Shown piece after piece: positions 26,471-34,752 of a DNA stretch of 49,781 nt. The notes below the pieces were generated by a model that saw nothing but the letters and a program-made list of their open reading frames with translations, had not been told where the DNA came from and ran no database searches. How positions within the stretch are numbered: position 1 is the stretch's first letter; every line of letters begins with the position of its first letter. The stretch is from contig JAPORH010000003.1 in NCBI GenBank assembly GCA_026710325.1, forward strand, positions 1 through 49,781. Direction: 5' to 3'. This stretch comes from Litoreibacter sp. GTDB lineage: Bacteria > Pseudomonadota > Alphaproteobacteria > Rhodobacterales > Rhodobacteraceae. The position numbers and the translations under genes are program-made.

Positions 26471-26725
26471 GTGAGTTTGTCGCTTACATTGGCCGCCCTT
26501 TGGGCGATTGCAGCCACGATCGTGGCCCTTCTACCGATGCGTCTGCAATATCTGCCGGGCGTGACGCTGCTGGTGGCTGCGCCATTTCTGCTAGGCTTCA
26601 TTGGTTTTGAGCATGGGGTTCGGGTCGCGGCATTGGGGCTTGCAGGTTTTGTCTCCATGTTCCGCAATCCGCTGCGCCATTTCTACCGTCGCGCACGGGG
26701 CGAAATGCCGGAGATACCGCAATGA
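26471..26725 (+). CDS. DUF2484 family small membrane protein (first copy)
   Basis: An 84-aa hydrophobic protein with two or three membrane helices (LSLTLAALWAIAATIVALLP, then VTLLVAAPFLLGFIGF and VAALGLAGFVSMF) and a basic C-terminal tail (NPLRHFYRRARGE). I believe this is the family named DUF2484, known mainly from Rhodobacterales and without assigned function. Start is GTG with GGAG nine bases before. The stop overlaps the next gene as ATGA. Sitting between murC and murB suggests a role in envelope growth, which is inference only. Confidence 0.8.
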   Translation: MSLSLTLAALWAIAATIVALLPMRLQYLPGVTLLVAAPFLLGFIGFEHGVRVAALGLAGFVSMFRNPLRHFYRRARGEMPEIPQ

Positions 26726-26994
26726 GCTTTTCCCTGATTGCAGCGTTGCTTTGGATAGTGATCGCTAATTTCGTGGCGATGCTGCCCTCGCGCGATCACC
26801 ACTGGAAGGCCGCGTACGCCTTCATCGCCATCGGCGTGCCGATCCTGGGTTGGCTGACTTGGGAGAATGGCCCTTGGATTGGACTGCTCGCTCTGGCTGC
26901 TGGTGTCTCCATCCTGCGCTGGCCCGTCCGCTACCTCGGCCGTTGGATGCGCCGCAAAGCAGGGCTGGACAAGCCCGTACATCCCGCCGAATAA
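26722..26994 (+). CDS. DUF2484 family small membrane protein (second copy)
   Basis: A 90-aa paralogue of the preceding protein with the same layout: SLIAALLWIVIANFVAMLPS, a loop with RDHHWKAAY, two more hydrophobic segments, and a basic tail with SILRWPVRYLGRWMRRKAG matching the position of SMFRNPLRHFYRRARG in copy one. The four-base overlap with the first copy points to tandem duplication and coupled translation, so a heteromeric membrane complex is possible. murB follows 45 bases later. Confidence 0.8.
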   Translation: MSFSLIAALLWIVIANFVAMLPSRDHHWKAAYAFIAIGVPILGWLTWENGPWIGLLALAAGVSILRWPVRYLGRWMRRKAGLDKPVHPAE

Positions 26995-27039
26995 AGACCA
27001 TCCGCATTCAACGCGGGATGGATAGAGGCGGGCGATCTC

Positions 27040-27972
27040 ATGCAAGACAACTGGCCAGAGCTGCGCGGCGCGCTGACACCGGGCAGGGAGCTCGCGGAGC
27101 TCACATGGCTGCGCGTCGGCGGTCCCGCCAAAGCATTGTTTCAACCTGCCGACCGGGACGATCTCGTACATTTCCTCAAATCCTATACCGGTCCAGTTTT
27201 CACCATGGGCGTTGGCTCCAACCTGATCATCCGCGATGGCGGGCTCGACGCTGTGGTGATCCGGCTCGGGCGCGGCTTTAACGGCTTCTCCGCCCAAGGC
27301 AACCGCATCACCTGCGGCCCGGCACTGCTTGATGCCCATGCCGCCCGCAAGGCGGCGGATGCTGGGCTCGATCTGACCTTTCTGCGTACCATCCCCGGCG
27401 CCATTGGTGGGGCGGTGGCGATGAATGCGGGGTGCTATGGAACCTATATGGCAGATGTGTTCGTCGAAGCGACTGTGGTGCTGCGCTCGGGCGAGACCGT
27501 CACGTTGGACAAAGACGCGCTGAAATTCGCCTACCGCCAGTCCGCTTTGCCCGAAGGCGCGGTGATCGTTGAGGTGGTGATGGAGGCGCCGAAAGGTGAT
27601 CCGAAAGAGCTGCACGCCCGCATGGACGATCAGCTCGCCAAACGCGACGCGACCCAGCCCACCAAAGACCGCACTGCCGGGTCAACCTTCAGAAATCCTG
27701 CCGGTTTCAGCTCGACGGGTCGTGAGGATGACACGCATGAGCTGAAGGCCTGGAAGGTGATTGATGACGCAGGGCTACGTGGCCACACGCTCGGAGGGGC
27801 GCAGATGAGTGAGAAACACCCCAATTTTCTGATCAACACCGGCGACGCCACCGCCGCCGATCTGGAAGATTTGGGGGAGCTGGTGCGGAAAAAGGTTTTC
27901 GAGCACTCCGGAATAGAGTTACACTGGGAAGTGCTTCGCATCGGGAACAGGCTCCCGCACGAAGACGCATAA
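27040..27972 (+). CDS. murB: UDP-N-acetylenolpyruvoylglucosamine reductase MurB
   Basis: A 310-aa FAD enzyme that reduces UDP-GlcNAc-enolpyruvate to UDP-MurNAc with NADPH. The FAD-binding core has [36 protein letters not shown] and [17 protein letters not shown]. The proton-donating serine is in [12 protein letters not shown], and the C-terminal part has [19 protein letters not shown]. Length is that of the shorter MurB type. A 72-base gap separates it from ddl. Confidence 0.97.
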   Translation: MQDNWPELRGALTPGRELAELTWLRVGGPAKALFQPADRDDLVHFLKSYTGPVFTMGVGSNLIIRDGGLDAVVIRLGRGFNGFSAQGNRITCGPALLDAHAARKAADAGLDLTFLRTIPGAIGGAVAMNAGCYGTYMADVFVEATVVLRSGETVTLDKDALKFAYRQSALPEGAVIVEVVMEAPKGDPKELHARMDDQLAKRDATQPTKDRTAGSTFRNPAGFSSTGREDDTHELKAWKVIDDAGLRGHTLGGAQMSEKHPNFLINTGDATAADLEDLGELVRKKVFEHSGIELHWEVLRIGNRLPHEDA

Positions 27973-28044
27973 AAACGCGGCCAAAAGGCTGCTCCGAATA
28001 AGGCCCACCAATAAGGGCTGATAAAGAAGAAACACGAGGCGGCG

Positions 28045-28959
28045 ATGTCGAGCAGGGCATACCGTAAAGTGGCAGTTTTGATGGGCGGCCCCTCCGCTGA
28101 GCGGGAGGTGTCTCTGTCAACCGGGCGCGCCTGCGCCGCCGCGTTGCGGGACGAAGGATATGAGGTGGTGGAGCTGGACGCGGGTCCGGACCTTTCTGCG
28201 CGCCTGTCCGAGATCAAACCCGATTGCTGTTTCAACGCGCTCCATGGTCGATGGGGGGAAGATGGCTGCGTGCAAGGCCTTCTGGAATGGATGCGTGTGC
28301 CTTACACCCATTCGGGCGTCGCGGCCTCTGCGCTCGCGATGGACAAAGAACGCACGAAGGAGGTCTACCGCCGCCACGGGCTTCCAGTCGCCGAAAGCGT
28401 ATTGGCCGATAAATCCGACGTCATGTCGCGCCACGTGATGGACGCGCCCTACGTGGTGAAACCCTATAATGAGGGTTCTTCTGTCGGCGTCTATTTGGTG
28501 CAAGAGGGCGCCAATAGCCCGCCGCAACTGGCCGAGGATATGCCCGACACAGTGATGGTCGAGGCTTTTGTGCCAGGCCGGGAACTGACCGTGTCGGTCC
28601 TCGATGACCGCGCGCTTGAGGTGACCGACATCATCACCGATGGCTGGTATGACTATGAAGCGAAATACTCCGAAGGCGGCTCGCGCCACGAGGTGCCTGC
28701 CGATATTCCAAGCAACATTCGCGAACTCTGCCGCGCCCATGCCGTGGCCGCGCATAAGGCGCTTGGCTGCCGCGGGGTGACGCGCACCGATTTTCGCTGG
28801 GACGAGGCCAAAGGCGCGGACGGCTTGATCCTGCTCGAGACCAACACCCAACCCGGAATGACCGGCACCTCGCTGACGCCCGAGCAGGCGCAGGCGGCGG
28901 GGATGTCCATGGGCGCGCTTTGCGCCTGGCTGGTGGAGGATGCCTCATGCGACCGCTGA
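28045..28959 (+). CDS. ddlB: D-alanine-D-alanine ligase
   Basis: A 304-aa ATP-grasp ligase producing the D-Ala-D-Ala dipeptide used by MurF. Features are VLMGGPSAEREVSLSTGRAC (N-terminal glycine loop with Ser-Ala-Glu), FNALHGRWGEDGCVQGLLEW, VVKPYNEGSSVGVYLV, MVEAFVPGRELTVSVLDD, and the metal and substrate loop LLETNTQPGMTGTSL. GAGGCGGCG precedes the ATG. The gene overlaps ftsQ by 13 bases, so ftsQ translation likely depends on ribosomes finishing here. Confidence 0.97.
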   Translation: MSSRAYRKVAVLMGGPSAEREVSLSTGRACAAALRDEGYEVVELDAGPDLSARLSEIKPDCCFNALHGRWGEDGCVQGLLEWMRVPYTHSGVAASALAMDKERTKEVYRRHGLPVAESVLADKSDVMSRHVMDAPYVVKPYNEGSSVGVYLVQEGANSPPQLAEDMPDTVMVEAFVPGRELTVSVLDDRALEVTDIITDGWYDYEAKYSEGGSRHEVPADIPSNIRELCRAHAVAAHKALGCRGVTRTDFRWDEAKGADGLILLETNTQPGMTGTSLTPEQAQAAGMSMGALCAWLVEDASCDR

Positions 28960-29837
28960 AATTCTTCAAACGCGAAGGCCACGACCCCGCGCCCAGCAAA
29001 TGGGCCTACCGGTGGGAACGGCTCTGGCTGCGCCCCGGCTTCCGCAAGCTGGTTCGCGTCTTCGCGCCCATGGGGCTCGCCTGCGCGCTCGGCATCGCCT
29101 ATTTCGGCCAGCCGGAGCGGCAGCAAGCCATGGTCGACTGGGTGATGGAGGCGCGCGCGTCGATCGAGACCCGGCCCGAATTCATGGTCAACCTGATGGC
29201 CATCGATGGCGCGTCCGAGCTTCTGGACAGCCATATACGGGAGGTGATGCCGGTGGACCTGCCGGCCTCCTCCTTCGACCTAGACCTCGAAGCCATGCAG
29301 GCGCAGGTCGAAAGCCTGGATGCGGTCAAAAAGGTCGATCTGCGCATCGTCGCGGGTGGGCTGTTGCAGGTCAATGTCGAGGAACGCATCCCCGCCATCA
29401 TCTGGCGCGGGCCTGATGGGTTAGAGCTGCTGGATGCGGGCGGGCACCGGGTGGCGTCGCTTGCGCGGCGCATGGACCGGGCTGACCTGCCAATCATTGC
29501 GGGCGAGGGTGGCAACGTGGCGGTGCCGGAATCTCTGCAACTCATCGAAGCCGCGGAGCCGATCAAGGACCGGGTCATCGGGTTGGTGCGCGTGAGCGAG
29601 CTTCGCTGGGACCTCGTCCTCGACCGCGACCAGCGCATCATGCTGCCGCAAAACGGCGCGCTGGACGCGCTTGATCGGGTGCTGGCGCTGAATGAAGCCA
29701 AAGAGCTTTTGAAGCGCGACATTGCCCGCGTCGACATCCGAAATGCGCAGCGCCCGACGCTGCGGCTGACCACCAGCGCACTGGAAGATATGCGCCTTCT
29801 CAAAGGCATAGAGATCAAAGGAAGCACTGAAGAATGA
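28947..29837 (+). CDS. ftsQ: Cell division protein FtsQ
   Basis: A 296-aa bitopic protein that anchors the FtsQLB divisome complex. It has a basic cytoplasmic N-terminus, one membrane helix around residues 35-50 (VFAPMGLACALGIAYF), then a POTRA domain (FMVNLMAIDGASELL, LDAVKKVDLRIVAGGLLQV, VEERIPAIIW) and the FtsQ beta domain (ELRWDLVLDRDQRIMLP). An earlier in-frame TTG at 28920 was rejected; ATG 28947 has GGAGG at correct spacing. The stop overlaps the ftsA ATG by four bases. Confidence 0.94.
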   Translation: MRPLKFFKREGHDPAPSKWAYRWERLWLRPGFRKLVRVFAPMGLACALGIAYFGQPERQQAMVDWVMEARASIETRPEFMVNLMAIDGASELLDSHIREVMPVDLPASSFDLDLEAMQAQVESLDAVKKVDLRIVAGGLLQVNVEERIPAIIWRGPDGLELLDAGGHRVASLARRMDRADLPIIAGEGGNVAVPESLQLIEAAEPIKDRVIGLVRVSELRWDLVLDRDQRIMLPQNGALDALDRVLALNEAKELLKRDIARVDIRNAQRPTLRLTTSALEDMRLLKGIEIKGSTEE

Positions 29838-31168
29838 CCGATCTTTATCACACACAACGGGCCATGCGGAACAAACGGCAGGCAGCGATGCAACGCGGCG
29901 TCATCGCGGTTTTGGATGTGGGTTCCTCCAAAATCGCCTGTTTCGTTTTGCGCTTCGACGGCCCGGAACGGTTTGAGGACAGCGATGGCATCGGTACGAT
30001 GGCCGGTCAGTCCGCCTTCCGCGTCATTGGGGCAGCGACCACCCGGTCCCGCGGCGTGCGTTTTGGCGAGATCGAAACGATGCACGAGACCGAACGCGCC
30101 ATCCGTACCGCCGTGCAGGCCGCCCAAAAGATGGCAAATGTCCGCGTCGACCATGTCATCGCCTGTTTCTCCGGTGCCAAACCGCGTTCCTACGGGCTGG
30201 CTGGCAAGGTGGAGCTGCATGACGGGCAGGTCAGCGAAAACTGCGTTGCCCGTGTGCTGGCCAATTGCGATCTGCCGGACTACGGCGCGGATCGGGAGGT
30301 GCTGCATGCCCAACCTGTCAATTTCGCAGTTGACCATCGCTCGGGCCTTGGCGATCCGCGCGGGCAGGCGGGCAATGAGCTGTCGACCGATCTGCATATG
30401 CTGACCGTCGACCGCACACCTATTGAAAACCTGCTCTATTGCATCAAACGCTGCGATCTGGATGTGGCGGGGATTGCGTCCTCGGCCTATGCCGCTGGCA
30501 TTTCCTCTCTGGTTGAGGATGAGCAGGAACTTGGCGCGGCCTGTATTGACCTGGGCGGTGGCGCCACGGGTATTTCGATCTTCATCAAGAAACACATGAT
30601 CTACGCCGACACTGTGCGGATGGGGGGCGATCATGTGACCTCCGACATCTCTCAAGGGCTGCAGGTGCCAATGCCAACAGCTGAGCGGATCAAAACCTTC
30701 TATGGCGGCGTCGTCGCAACCGGCATGGATGACCGCGAAATGATCGACCTTAGCTCTGACACCGGCGATTGGGAGCATGACCGCCGCACCGTCTCCCGCG
30801 CTGAAGTTATCGGCGTGATGCGCCCGCGCATGGAAGAAATCCTGGAGGAAGTCCGCACCCGGCTCGACGCCGCCGGATTTGAACACCTGCCGTCGCAGCG
30901 CATCGTGCTAACAGGCGGTGCATCCCAACTGCCCGGCCTCGACGGGTTGGCTACGAAAATCCTGGGCCAGCAGGTGCGCCTTGGCCGACCGTTGCGGGTG
31001 CAGGGCCTGCCTCAATCGGTAACGGGGCCAAGCTTCGCCGCCGCCGTTGGAACCTGCCTGTTTGCCGCGCACCCACAGGATGAGTGGTGGGATTTTGACG
31101 TGCCGGTGGACAGCTATCCCGCGCGGTCTTTGAAGCGCGCGATGAAGTGGTTCAAGGACAACTGGTAG
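29834..31168 (+). CDS. ftsA: Cell division protein FtsA
   Basis: A 444-aa actin-fold ATPase that tethers FtsZ filaments to the membrane. The phosphate-1 loop is AVLDVGSSKIACFVLRF, the phosphate-2 loop is ACIDLGGGATGISIFI, and the adenosine motif is VLTGGASQLPGLDGLA. The C-terminus (RSLKRAMKWFKDNW) is the amphipathic membrane-targeting helix. The N-terminus is about 20 residues longer than in E. coli FtsA. ftsZ does not follow directly: two unrelated genes intervene. Confidence 0.97.
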   Translation: MTDLYHTQRAMRNKRQAAMQRGVIAVLDVGSSKIACFVLRFDGPERFEDSDGIGTMAGQSAFRVIGAATTRSRGVRFGEIETMHETERAIRTAVQAAQKMANVRVDHVIACFSGAKPRSYGLAGKVELHDGQVSENCVARVLANCDLPDYGADREVLHAQPVNFAVDHRSGLGDPRGQAGNELSTDLHMLTVDRTPIENLLYCIKRCDLDVAGIASSAYAAGISSLVEDEQELGAACIDLGGGATGISIFIKKHMIYADTVRMGGDHVTSDISQGLQVPMPTAERIKTFYGGVVATGMDDREMIDLSSDTGDWEHDRRTVSRAEVIGVMRPRMEEILEEVRTRLDAAGFEHLPSQRIVLTGGASQLPGLDGLATKILGQQVRLGRPLRVQGLPQSVTGPSFAAAVGTCLFAAHPQDEWWDFDVPVDSYPARSLKRAMKWFKDNW

Positions 31169-31295
31169 GGTTTTTGAGCTGATCTGGTAACGGTTTTTGT
31201 AGGAGCGCCGAACTGGCGCAGTGGCGGAAACAATGCCGTAAATTGACCTAAATACCGTGAAAATTTTCTCTTGTTCATCTGACCTTTGAAGGCAT

Positions 31296-31328
31296 GGCGC
31301 GCCTCGCTTGATGCGCGCCGTCTCATTT
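31296..31328 (+). terminator. Possible terminator after ftsA
   Basis: GGCGCGC (31296-31302) and GCGCGCC (31313-31319) form a 7-bp stem with a 10-base loop, followed by GTCTCATTTTT. A smaller hairpin GCGCC-GAACT-GGCGC lies at 31205-31219. Together they could end the ftsA transcript before the VPLPA gene, though the T run starts five bases late. Confidence 0.45.
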
Positions 31329-31343
31329 TTGAAAGGTAGAGAT

Positions 31344-31928
31344 ATGAGATTTCTTGCAACACTTGCTCTGGCGGCCAGCTTGCCCTTTGCGGTGCAAGCT
31401 GCGGTGGTCCAGGAAGGAAGCACGCAAGTCGGTGACACGAATAATATCCTGGGCGTGAGAGGGACGAGCATTGCCTCTGATAACCCAGCTTATGATCCAA
31501 CACCGACCGGCATTGCATCCGACTGGGTCTGGCTCGGCGACATTAACGATAATGATTTTGCCAGTTTTGAGATGACGTTCGACCTGACGGGGTTTGACGT
31601 TTCCACGGCCTCACTGTTCGGGTTTTGGGGCGTCGACAACGCCGGCGTCATAACGCTGAACGGGACCCAGATTGCGGAGCTTTCGGGCCTGTCGGAGCTG
31701 AATTTTGCCGCGCTCAGCCCCTATGGCACGTTCGACAGCTCGCTGTTTCTGGCTGGCGAAAACTCGCTGCGCTTTGAGCTACAGGACTTAGGCGGCCCCG
31801 CTGCGTTTCGAGCGACGGCGCGTGTCACTGCTGAGCCCTTAAGCGCGGTACCGTTGCCAGCTGGCGCACCTTTGCTTCTTGCAGGCATTGCCGGGCTCGC
31901 ATTGTTGCGCAGCCGCCGTCAGCGCTGA
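31344..31928 (+). CDS. VPLPA-CTERM sorting domain protein
   Basis: A 194-aa exported protein. A signal peptide (MRFLATLALAASLPFAVQA) precedes a mature part rich in Asp, Asn, Thr and Gly. The C-terminus has the tripartite sorting signal: VPLPAGAPLLL, a hydrophobic helix LLAGIAGLALL and a basic tail RSRRQR. VPLPA-CTERM is a PEP-CTERM-type signal thought to be processed by an exosortase-like enzyme and linked to surface or exopolysaccharide-associated proteins. The middle part lacks a family I recognise, but short motifs such as NAGVITLNGTQIAEL resemble beta-sandwich repeats. Start is ATG 31344 with AAAGG upstream. It lies between ftsA and ftsZ and overlaps the end of the antisense hcp gene. Confidence 0.85.
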   Translation: MRFLATLALAASLPFAVQAAVVQEGSTQVGDTNNILGVRGTSIASDNPAYDPTPTGIASDWVWLGDINDNDFASFEMTFDLTGFDVSTASLFGFWGVDNAGVITLNGTQIAELSGLSELNFAALSPYGTFDSSLFLAGENSLRFELQDLGGPAAFRATARVTAEPLSAVPLPAGAPLLLAGIAGLALLRSRRQR

Positions 31929-32479
31929 CCACATTGCGGCGGGGGCAACCCCGCCGTGAACCCACGGGCCGGAGACAGGATCGGCCGGGCGCTTGACGCA
32001 ACTGCGGCTACGTCGCATTCGGTTTCATGTTCTGCCGCCGACGAGCCATCGGGGTGGCGCACCATGTATTCAATTTTGATCTTTTGCGCGGCGATGCTGA
32101 CGGTTTCAGCCAATGTGCCGCTTGTCTCATCCTCGATACCGTCCATCTGGTAGCCTGTGACAAAGCAATCGCTCGAGGTGACGACCAGAAAATCGGTGGG
32201 CGTTGTGCCGACAGGGTTTCGCGCTGTGAAAACAACCTCATCAAAACTGCGACCCGTGCTGCACACCTCTGCCAGATAGGGGGAGGACGCGTCCGTGAAT
32301 TTCCTGAATTCAAAATCGGTGGCGATGGCGCGCCCGCGTGCGCGGCCCGATCCGCGCGCCCCTGCGCTCGGGCGCTCTATGTCCCACATCACGTCGAAAA
32401 CGTCGATCTCATCACTGTGGCCAGCGACGGTCGATTCGCCTTGAATTTCGTCGATCTCGAGAAAGCCCATGAATGGCAT
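31919..32479 (-). CDS. hcp: Type VI secretion tube protein Hcp (orphan)
   Basis: A 186-aa protein of the Hcp family, which forms hexameric rings of the type VI secretion tube. MPFMGFLEIDEIQGES at the start, then VFDVMWDIERPSAGARGSGR, FEFRKFTDASSPYLAEVC and a core ending KIKIEYMV match Hcp blocks. The 30 or so residues after this core (ending PPPQCGQR) are an unusual extension. I chose ATG 32479, preceded by CAGGAG. No other type VI gene is in the window, so it is an orphan. It faces the VPLPA gene and overlaps its 3' end by 10 bases. Confidence 0.85.
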   Translation of the reverse strand: MPFMGFLEIDEIQGESTVAGHSDEIDVFDVMWDIERPSAGARGSGRARGRAIATDFEFRKFTDASSPYLAEVCSTGRSFDEVVFTARNPVGTTPTDFLVVTSSDCFVTGYQMDGIEDETSGTLAETVSIAAQKIKIEYMVRHPDGSSAAEHETECDVAAVASSARPILSPARGFTAGLPPPQCGQR

Positions 32480-32506
32480 GAAAACACTCCTGAAAAATAA
32501 TCGTCT

Positions 32507-32535
32507 CAAATAGAGCTTCATTTTGCCTGCGCCAA
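32507..32535 (-). promoter_or_regulatory. Promoter of the orphan hcp
   Basis: On the minus strand TTGGCG (32535-32530), a 17-base spacer and TATTTG (32512-32507) precede the hcp start by 27 bases. The match to a sigma-70 promoter is fair. Confidence 0.4.
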
Positions 32536-32914
32536 GCGCCCCTGTCTACGGGGTTGAGCGCATGGCGTTGTCGCGGTAAGCTACGGTTCAAGGCGTGGAA
32601 AGACGCCACGATGGGCCGAGCAGTGGTCCCGAAAATTCAAAGAAAAATAACCGTGTGGGCGCGCGTCCTAAAGTGCTGGCTAGTCGCCTTGTGTCCGAAA
32701 CACCCCGAAAGGCGAAATCTTGTGAGTTTGGCAAGATACCGCTGGCTCTGCCAAAGTTTTCCCCAGATTTTGTGACAAAATTGCCTTTTTCGCGTGACGT
32801 CGCCTATGCGTTTCGATAGCATCTCCGCCAAAGAGGCGAATTATAAGGGTCAAAAGGCCCACTCAAACGGTGACAGATACCACTCAATTTGTGACAGACA
32901 GGCGGACAGAACAA
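32536..32914 (+). other. ftsZ upstream region
   Basis: About 380 bases without a gene. Contents: a TTTGGCA/TGCCAAA inverted repeat (32727-32733 with 32749-32755), a palindrome ATTTTG-TGA-CAAAAT (32767-32781), and a weak promoter TTGCCT-N18-TATGCG (32781-32810). Two GTGACAGA repeats (32870 and 32891) lie just before the ATG. This is where ftsZ-specific control should act, because ftsZ is cut off from ftsA by two genes. Confidence 0.55.
32767..32810 (+). promoter_or_regulatory. Possible ftsZ promoter with palindromic operator
   Basis: ATTTTG-TGA-CAAAAT (32767-32781) abuts a TTGCCT/TATGCG pair with an 18-base spacer. The -10 match is poor, so the promoter is tentative; the palindrome is exact. 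Confidence 0.35.
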
Positions 32915-34516
32915 ATGACACTCAACCTTCGGATGCCCGAGCAACCAGAACTGAAACCACGCATCACCGTCTTCGGTGTGGGCGGCGCTGGCGGCAACGC
33001 GGTCAATAACATGATCGAAAAGCAGCTCGACGGGGTTGAGTTTGTCACGGCCAACACCGACGCACAGGCCCTGCAGCACTCCAAGGCGCAGGCCAAAATC
33101 CAGATGGGCGTCAAGGTTACCGAGGGTCTTGGCGCAGGCGCGCGCCCGACCGTCGGCGCGGCAGCGGCCGAGGAGACTATTGAAGATATCGTCGACCATT
33201 TGGCTGGCGCGCATATGTGCTTCATCACCGCCGGTATGGGCGGTGGCACCGGCACCGGCGCGGCCCCGATCATCGCGCAAGCGGCCCGCGAACTGGGTGT
33301 TCTTACCGTCGGCGTCGTGACCAAGCCTTTCCAGTTCGAAGGCGGCAAGCGTATGCGCCAGGCCGATGAGGGCATCGACGCGTTGCAAAAAGTCGTTGAC
33401 ACGCTGATCATTATTCCAAACCAGAACTTGTTCCGCCTGGCCAATGAGAAAACCACCTTCACCGAGGCGTTTTCTATGGCCGATGATGTGCTCTATCAGG
33501 GCGTCAAAGGCGTGACCGACCTGATGGTGCGCCCCGGCCTGATCAACCTCGACTTTGCAGATGTGCGCGCCGTGATGGACGAGATGGGCAAGGCGATGAT
33601 GGGCACCGGCGAGGCCGATGGCGAAGATCGTGCGGTTCAAGCCGCCGAAAAGGCAATTGCCAACCCACTGCTGGACGAGATCTCACTGCGCGGCGCCAAA
33701 GGCGTACTGATCAACATCACCGGCAGCCACGACCTGACCCTGTTCGAGCTGGACGAGGCCGCGAACCGCATTCGCGAAGAGGTCGATCCAGACGCCAACA
33801 TCATTGTGGGCTCCACGTTGGACACGGATATGGAAGGCAAGATGCGTGTCTCCGTCGTGGCAACCGGCATCGAAGCCTCCGAGGAATTGCTGGCACAGCC
33901 TGTGCAGCGCCGTTCGCTGGCAGAACCGCTGCGTCAGGAGCGTATCGAAGAACCTGTACTGGCTGCTACGCCGGTCGCCGCACCGGCACCACAGCCAGCG
34001 GTGGCTCCGGCAGCTGCCTTTGCGGCATCCCAGCCCGCGGCACAGGAACCCGTGGCCGCGCAGGCACAAATCGAAGAGCCATCGCTCTTTGAAAATATGG
34101 CAGCCGCACCAGAACCAGCGCCGGAGGTTGTTGCCGATGACGGATTGCCCGCGCCGGTCTACCAGCCCGCACCGCAACAACCCGCGATGACTGCGGCCGA
34201 AGACCCGGCAGCCTTCGCCCGTCCAGCGCCCGCCGGAACGCCAACGCCTGAGGCCATGGAGCGCCTGCGTGCCGCGGTCAACAAAGCGCCCGTGACAGAA
34301 CCCGTAACAGCTCCGGCACCAGCCGCCCCTGCCGCGGAATCCAAGGCACGTTTCGGGATCAATTCGCTGATCGGTCGCATGACTGGCGCCGCCGAGGACG
34401 CCCCTCAAGCGCCACGCCAGCAGCCGCAAATGAGCGCGCTGCGCCCGTCAGAAGAGGTCGATCCAGAGCAGGAAAAAATCGAGATTCCGGCCTTTTTGCG
34501 ACGTCAGGCAAACTGA
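32915..34516 (+). CDS. ftsZ: Cell division protein FtsZ
   Basis: A 533-aa tubulin-like GTPase that forms the Z-ring. The GTP-binding core has [22 protein letters not shown] and the tubulin signature [13 protein letters not shown], then the T7 loop in [13 protein letters not shown]. After about residue 315 there is a long low-complexity linker rich in Pro, Ala, Gln and Glu. It ends with the conserved terminal peptide [12 protein letters not shown] that binds FtsA and other partners. An in-frame GTG at 32870 would add 15 residues; ATG 32915, preceded by AGGCGGA, matches homologues ([19 protein letters not shown]). Confidence 0.98.
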   Translation: MTLNLRMPEQPELKPRITVFGVGGAGGNAVNNMIEKQLDGVEFVTANTDAQALQHSKAQAKIQMGVKVTEGLGAGARPTVGAAAAEETIEDIVDHLAGAHMCFITAGMGGGTGTGAAPIIAQAARELGVLTVGVVTKPFQFEGGKRMRQADEGIDALQKVVDTLIIIPNQNLFRLANEKTTFTEAFSMADDVLYQGVKGVTDLMVRPGLINLDFADVRAVMDEMGKAMMGTGEADGEDRAVQAAEKAIANPLLDEISLRGAKGVLINITGSHDLTLFELDEAANRIREEVDPDANIIVGSTLDTDMEGKMRVSVVATGIEASEELLAQPVQRRSLAEPLRQERIEEPVLAATPVAAPAPQPAVAPAAAFAASQPAAQEPVAAQAQIEEPSLFENMAAAPEPAPEVVADDGLPAPVYQPAPQQPAMTAAEDPAAFARPAPAGTPTPEAMERLRAAVNKAPVTEPVTAPAPAAPAAESKARFGINSLIGRMTGAAEDAPQAPRQQPQMSALRPSEEVDPEQEKIEIPAFLRRQAN

Positions 34517-34541
34517 CTTATCCACAAGTGACGTAACGTTT

Positions 34542-34570
34542 AGGGTCAGGCATTGCCTGACCCTTTTCTA
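34542..34570 (+). terminator. Intrinsic terminator after ftsZ
   Basis: AGGGTCAGGC-ATT-GCCTGACCCT (10-bp stem, 3-base loop) is followed by TTTCTATTT, 25 bases after the ftsZ stop. It separates ftsZ from lpxC transcription. Confidence 0.92.
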
Positions 34571-34653
34571 TTTGAAATCAATGTCTTGCTGCAGTTGCAA
34601 AATCAATTTTTCTAAAGATGACAGTATTGTTGCAAACCGTCACAAAGAGTGAG

Positions 34654-34682
34654 TTGAGACACGCGACCCGGACCCCTATTTT
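34654..34682 (+). promoter_or_regulatory. Promoter of lpxC
   Basis: TTGAGA (34654-34659), a 17-base spacer and TATTTT (34677-34682) form a good sigma-70-type promoter about 70 bases before the lpxC GTG start and after the ftsZ terminator. Confidence 0.65.
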
Positions 34683-34752
34683 CTCATCAACCGCGCACTG
34701 GGGCGTGGACGACTGCCAACCAACACGGTGCTCACACAAAGGGGCCAACAAC

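Noticed and set aside
29099-30886. 595-aa open frame on the minus strand
   Set aside because: It lies antisense to ftsQ and ftsA, which have full family motifs. The translated sequence is low complexity and matches no family; long antisense frames are common at this GC content.
32870-32914. GTG start adding 15 residues to FtsZ
   Set aside because: The added peptide is not found in FtsZ homologues that I know, and the ATG at 32915 has its own AGGCGGA site.
34618-34752. Upstream ATG start for LpxC
   Set aside because: It precedes the predicted promoter, so it would not be in the transcript. The family N-terminus begins at GTG 34753.
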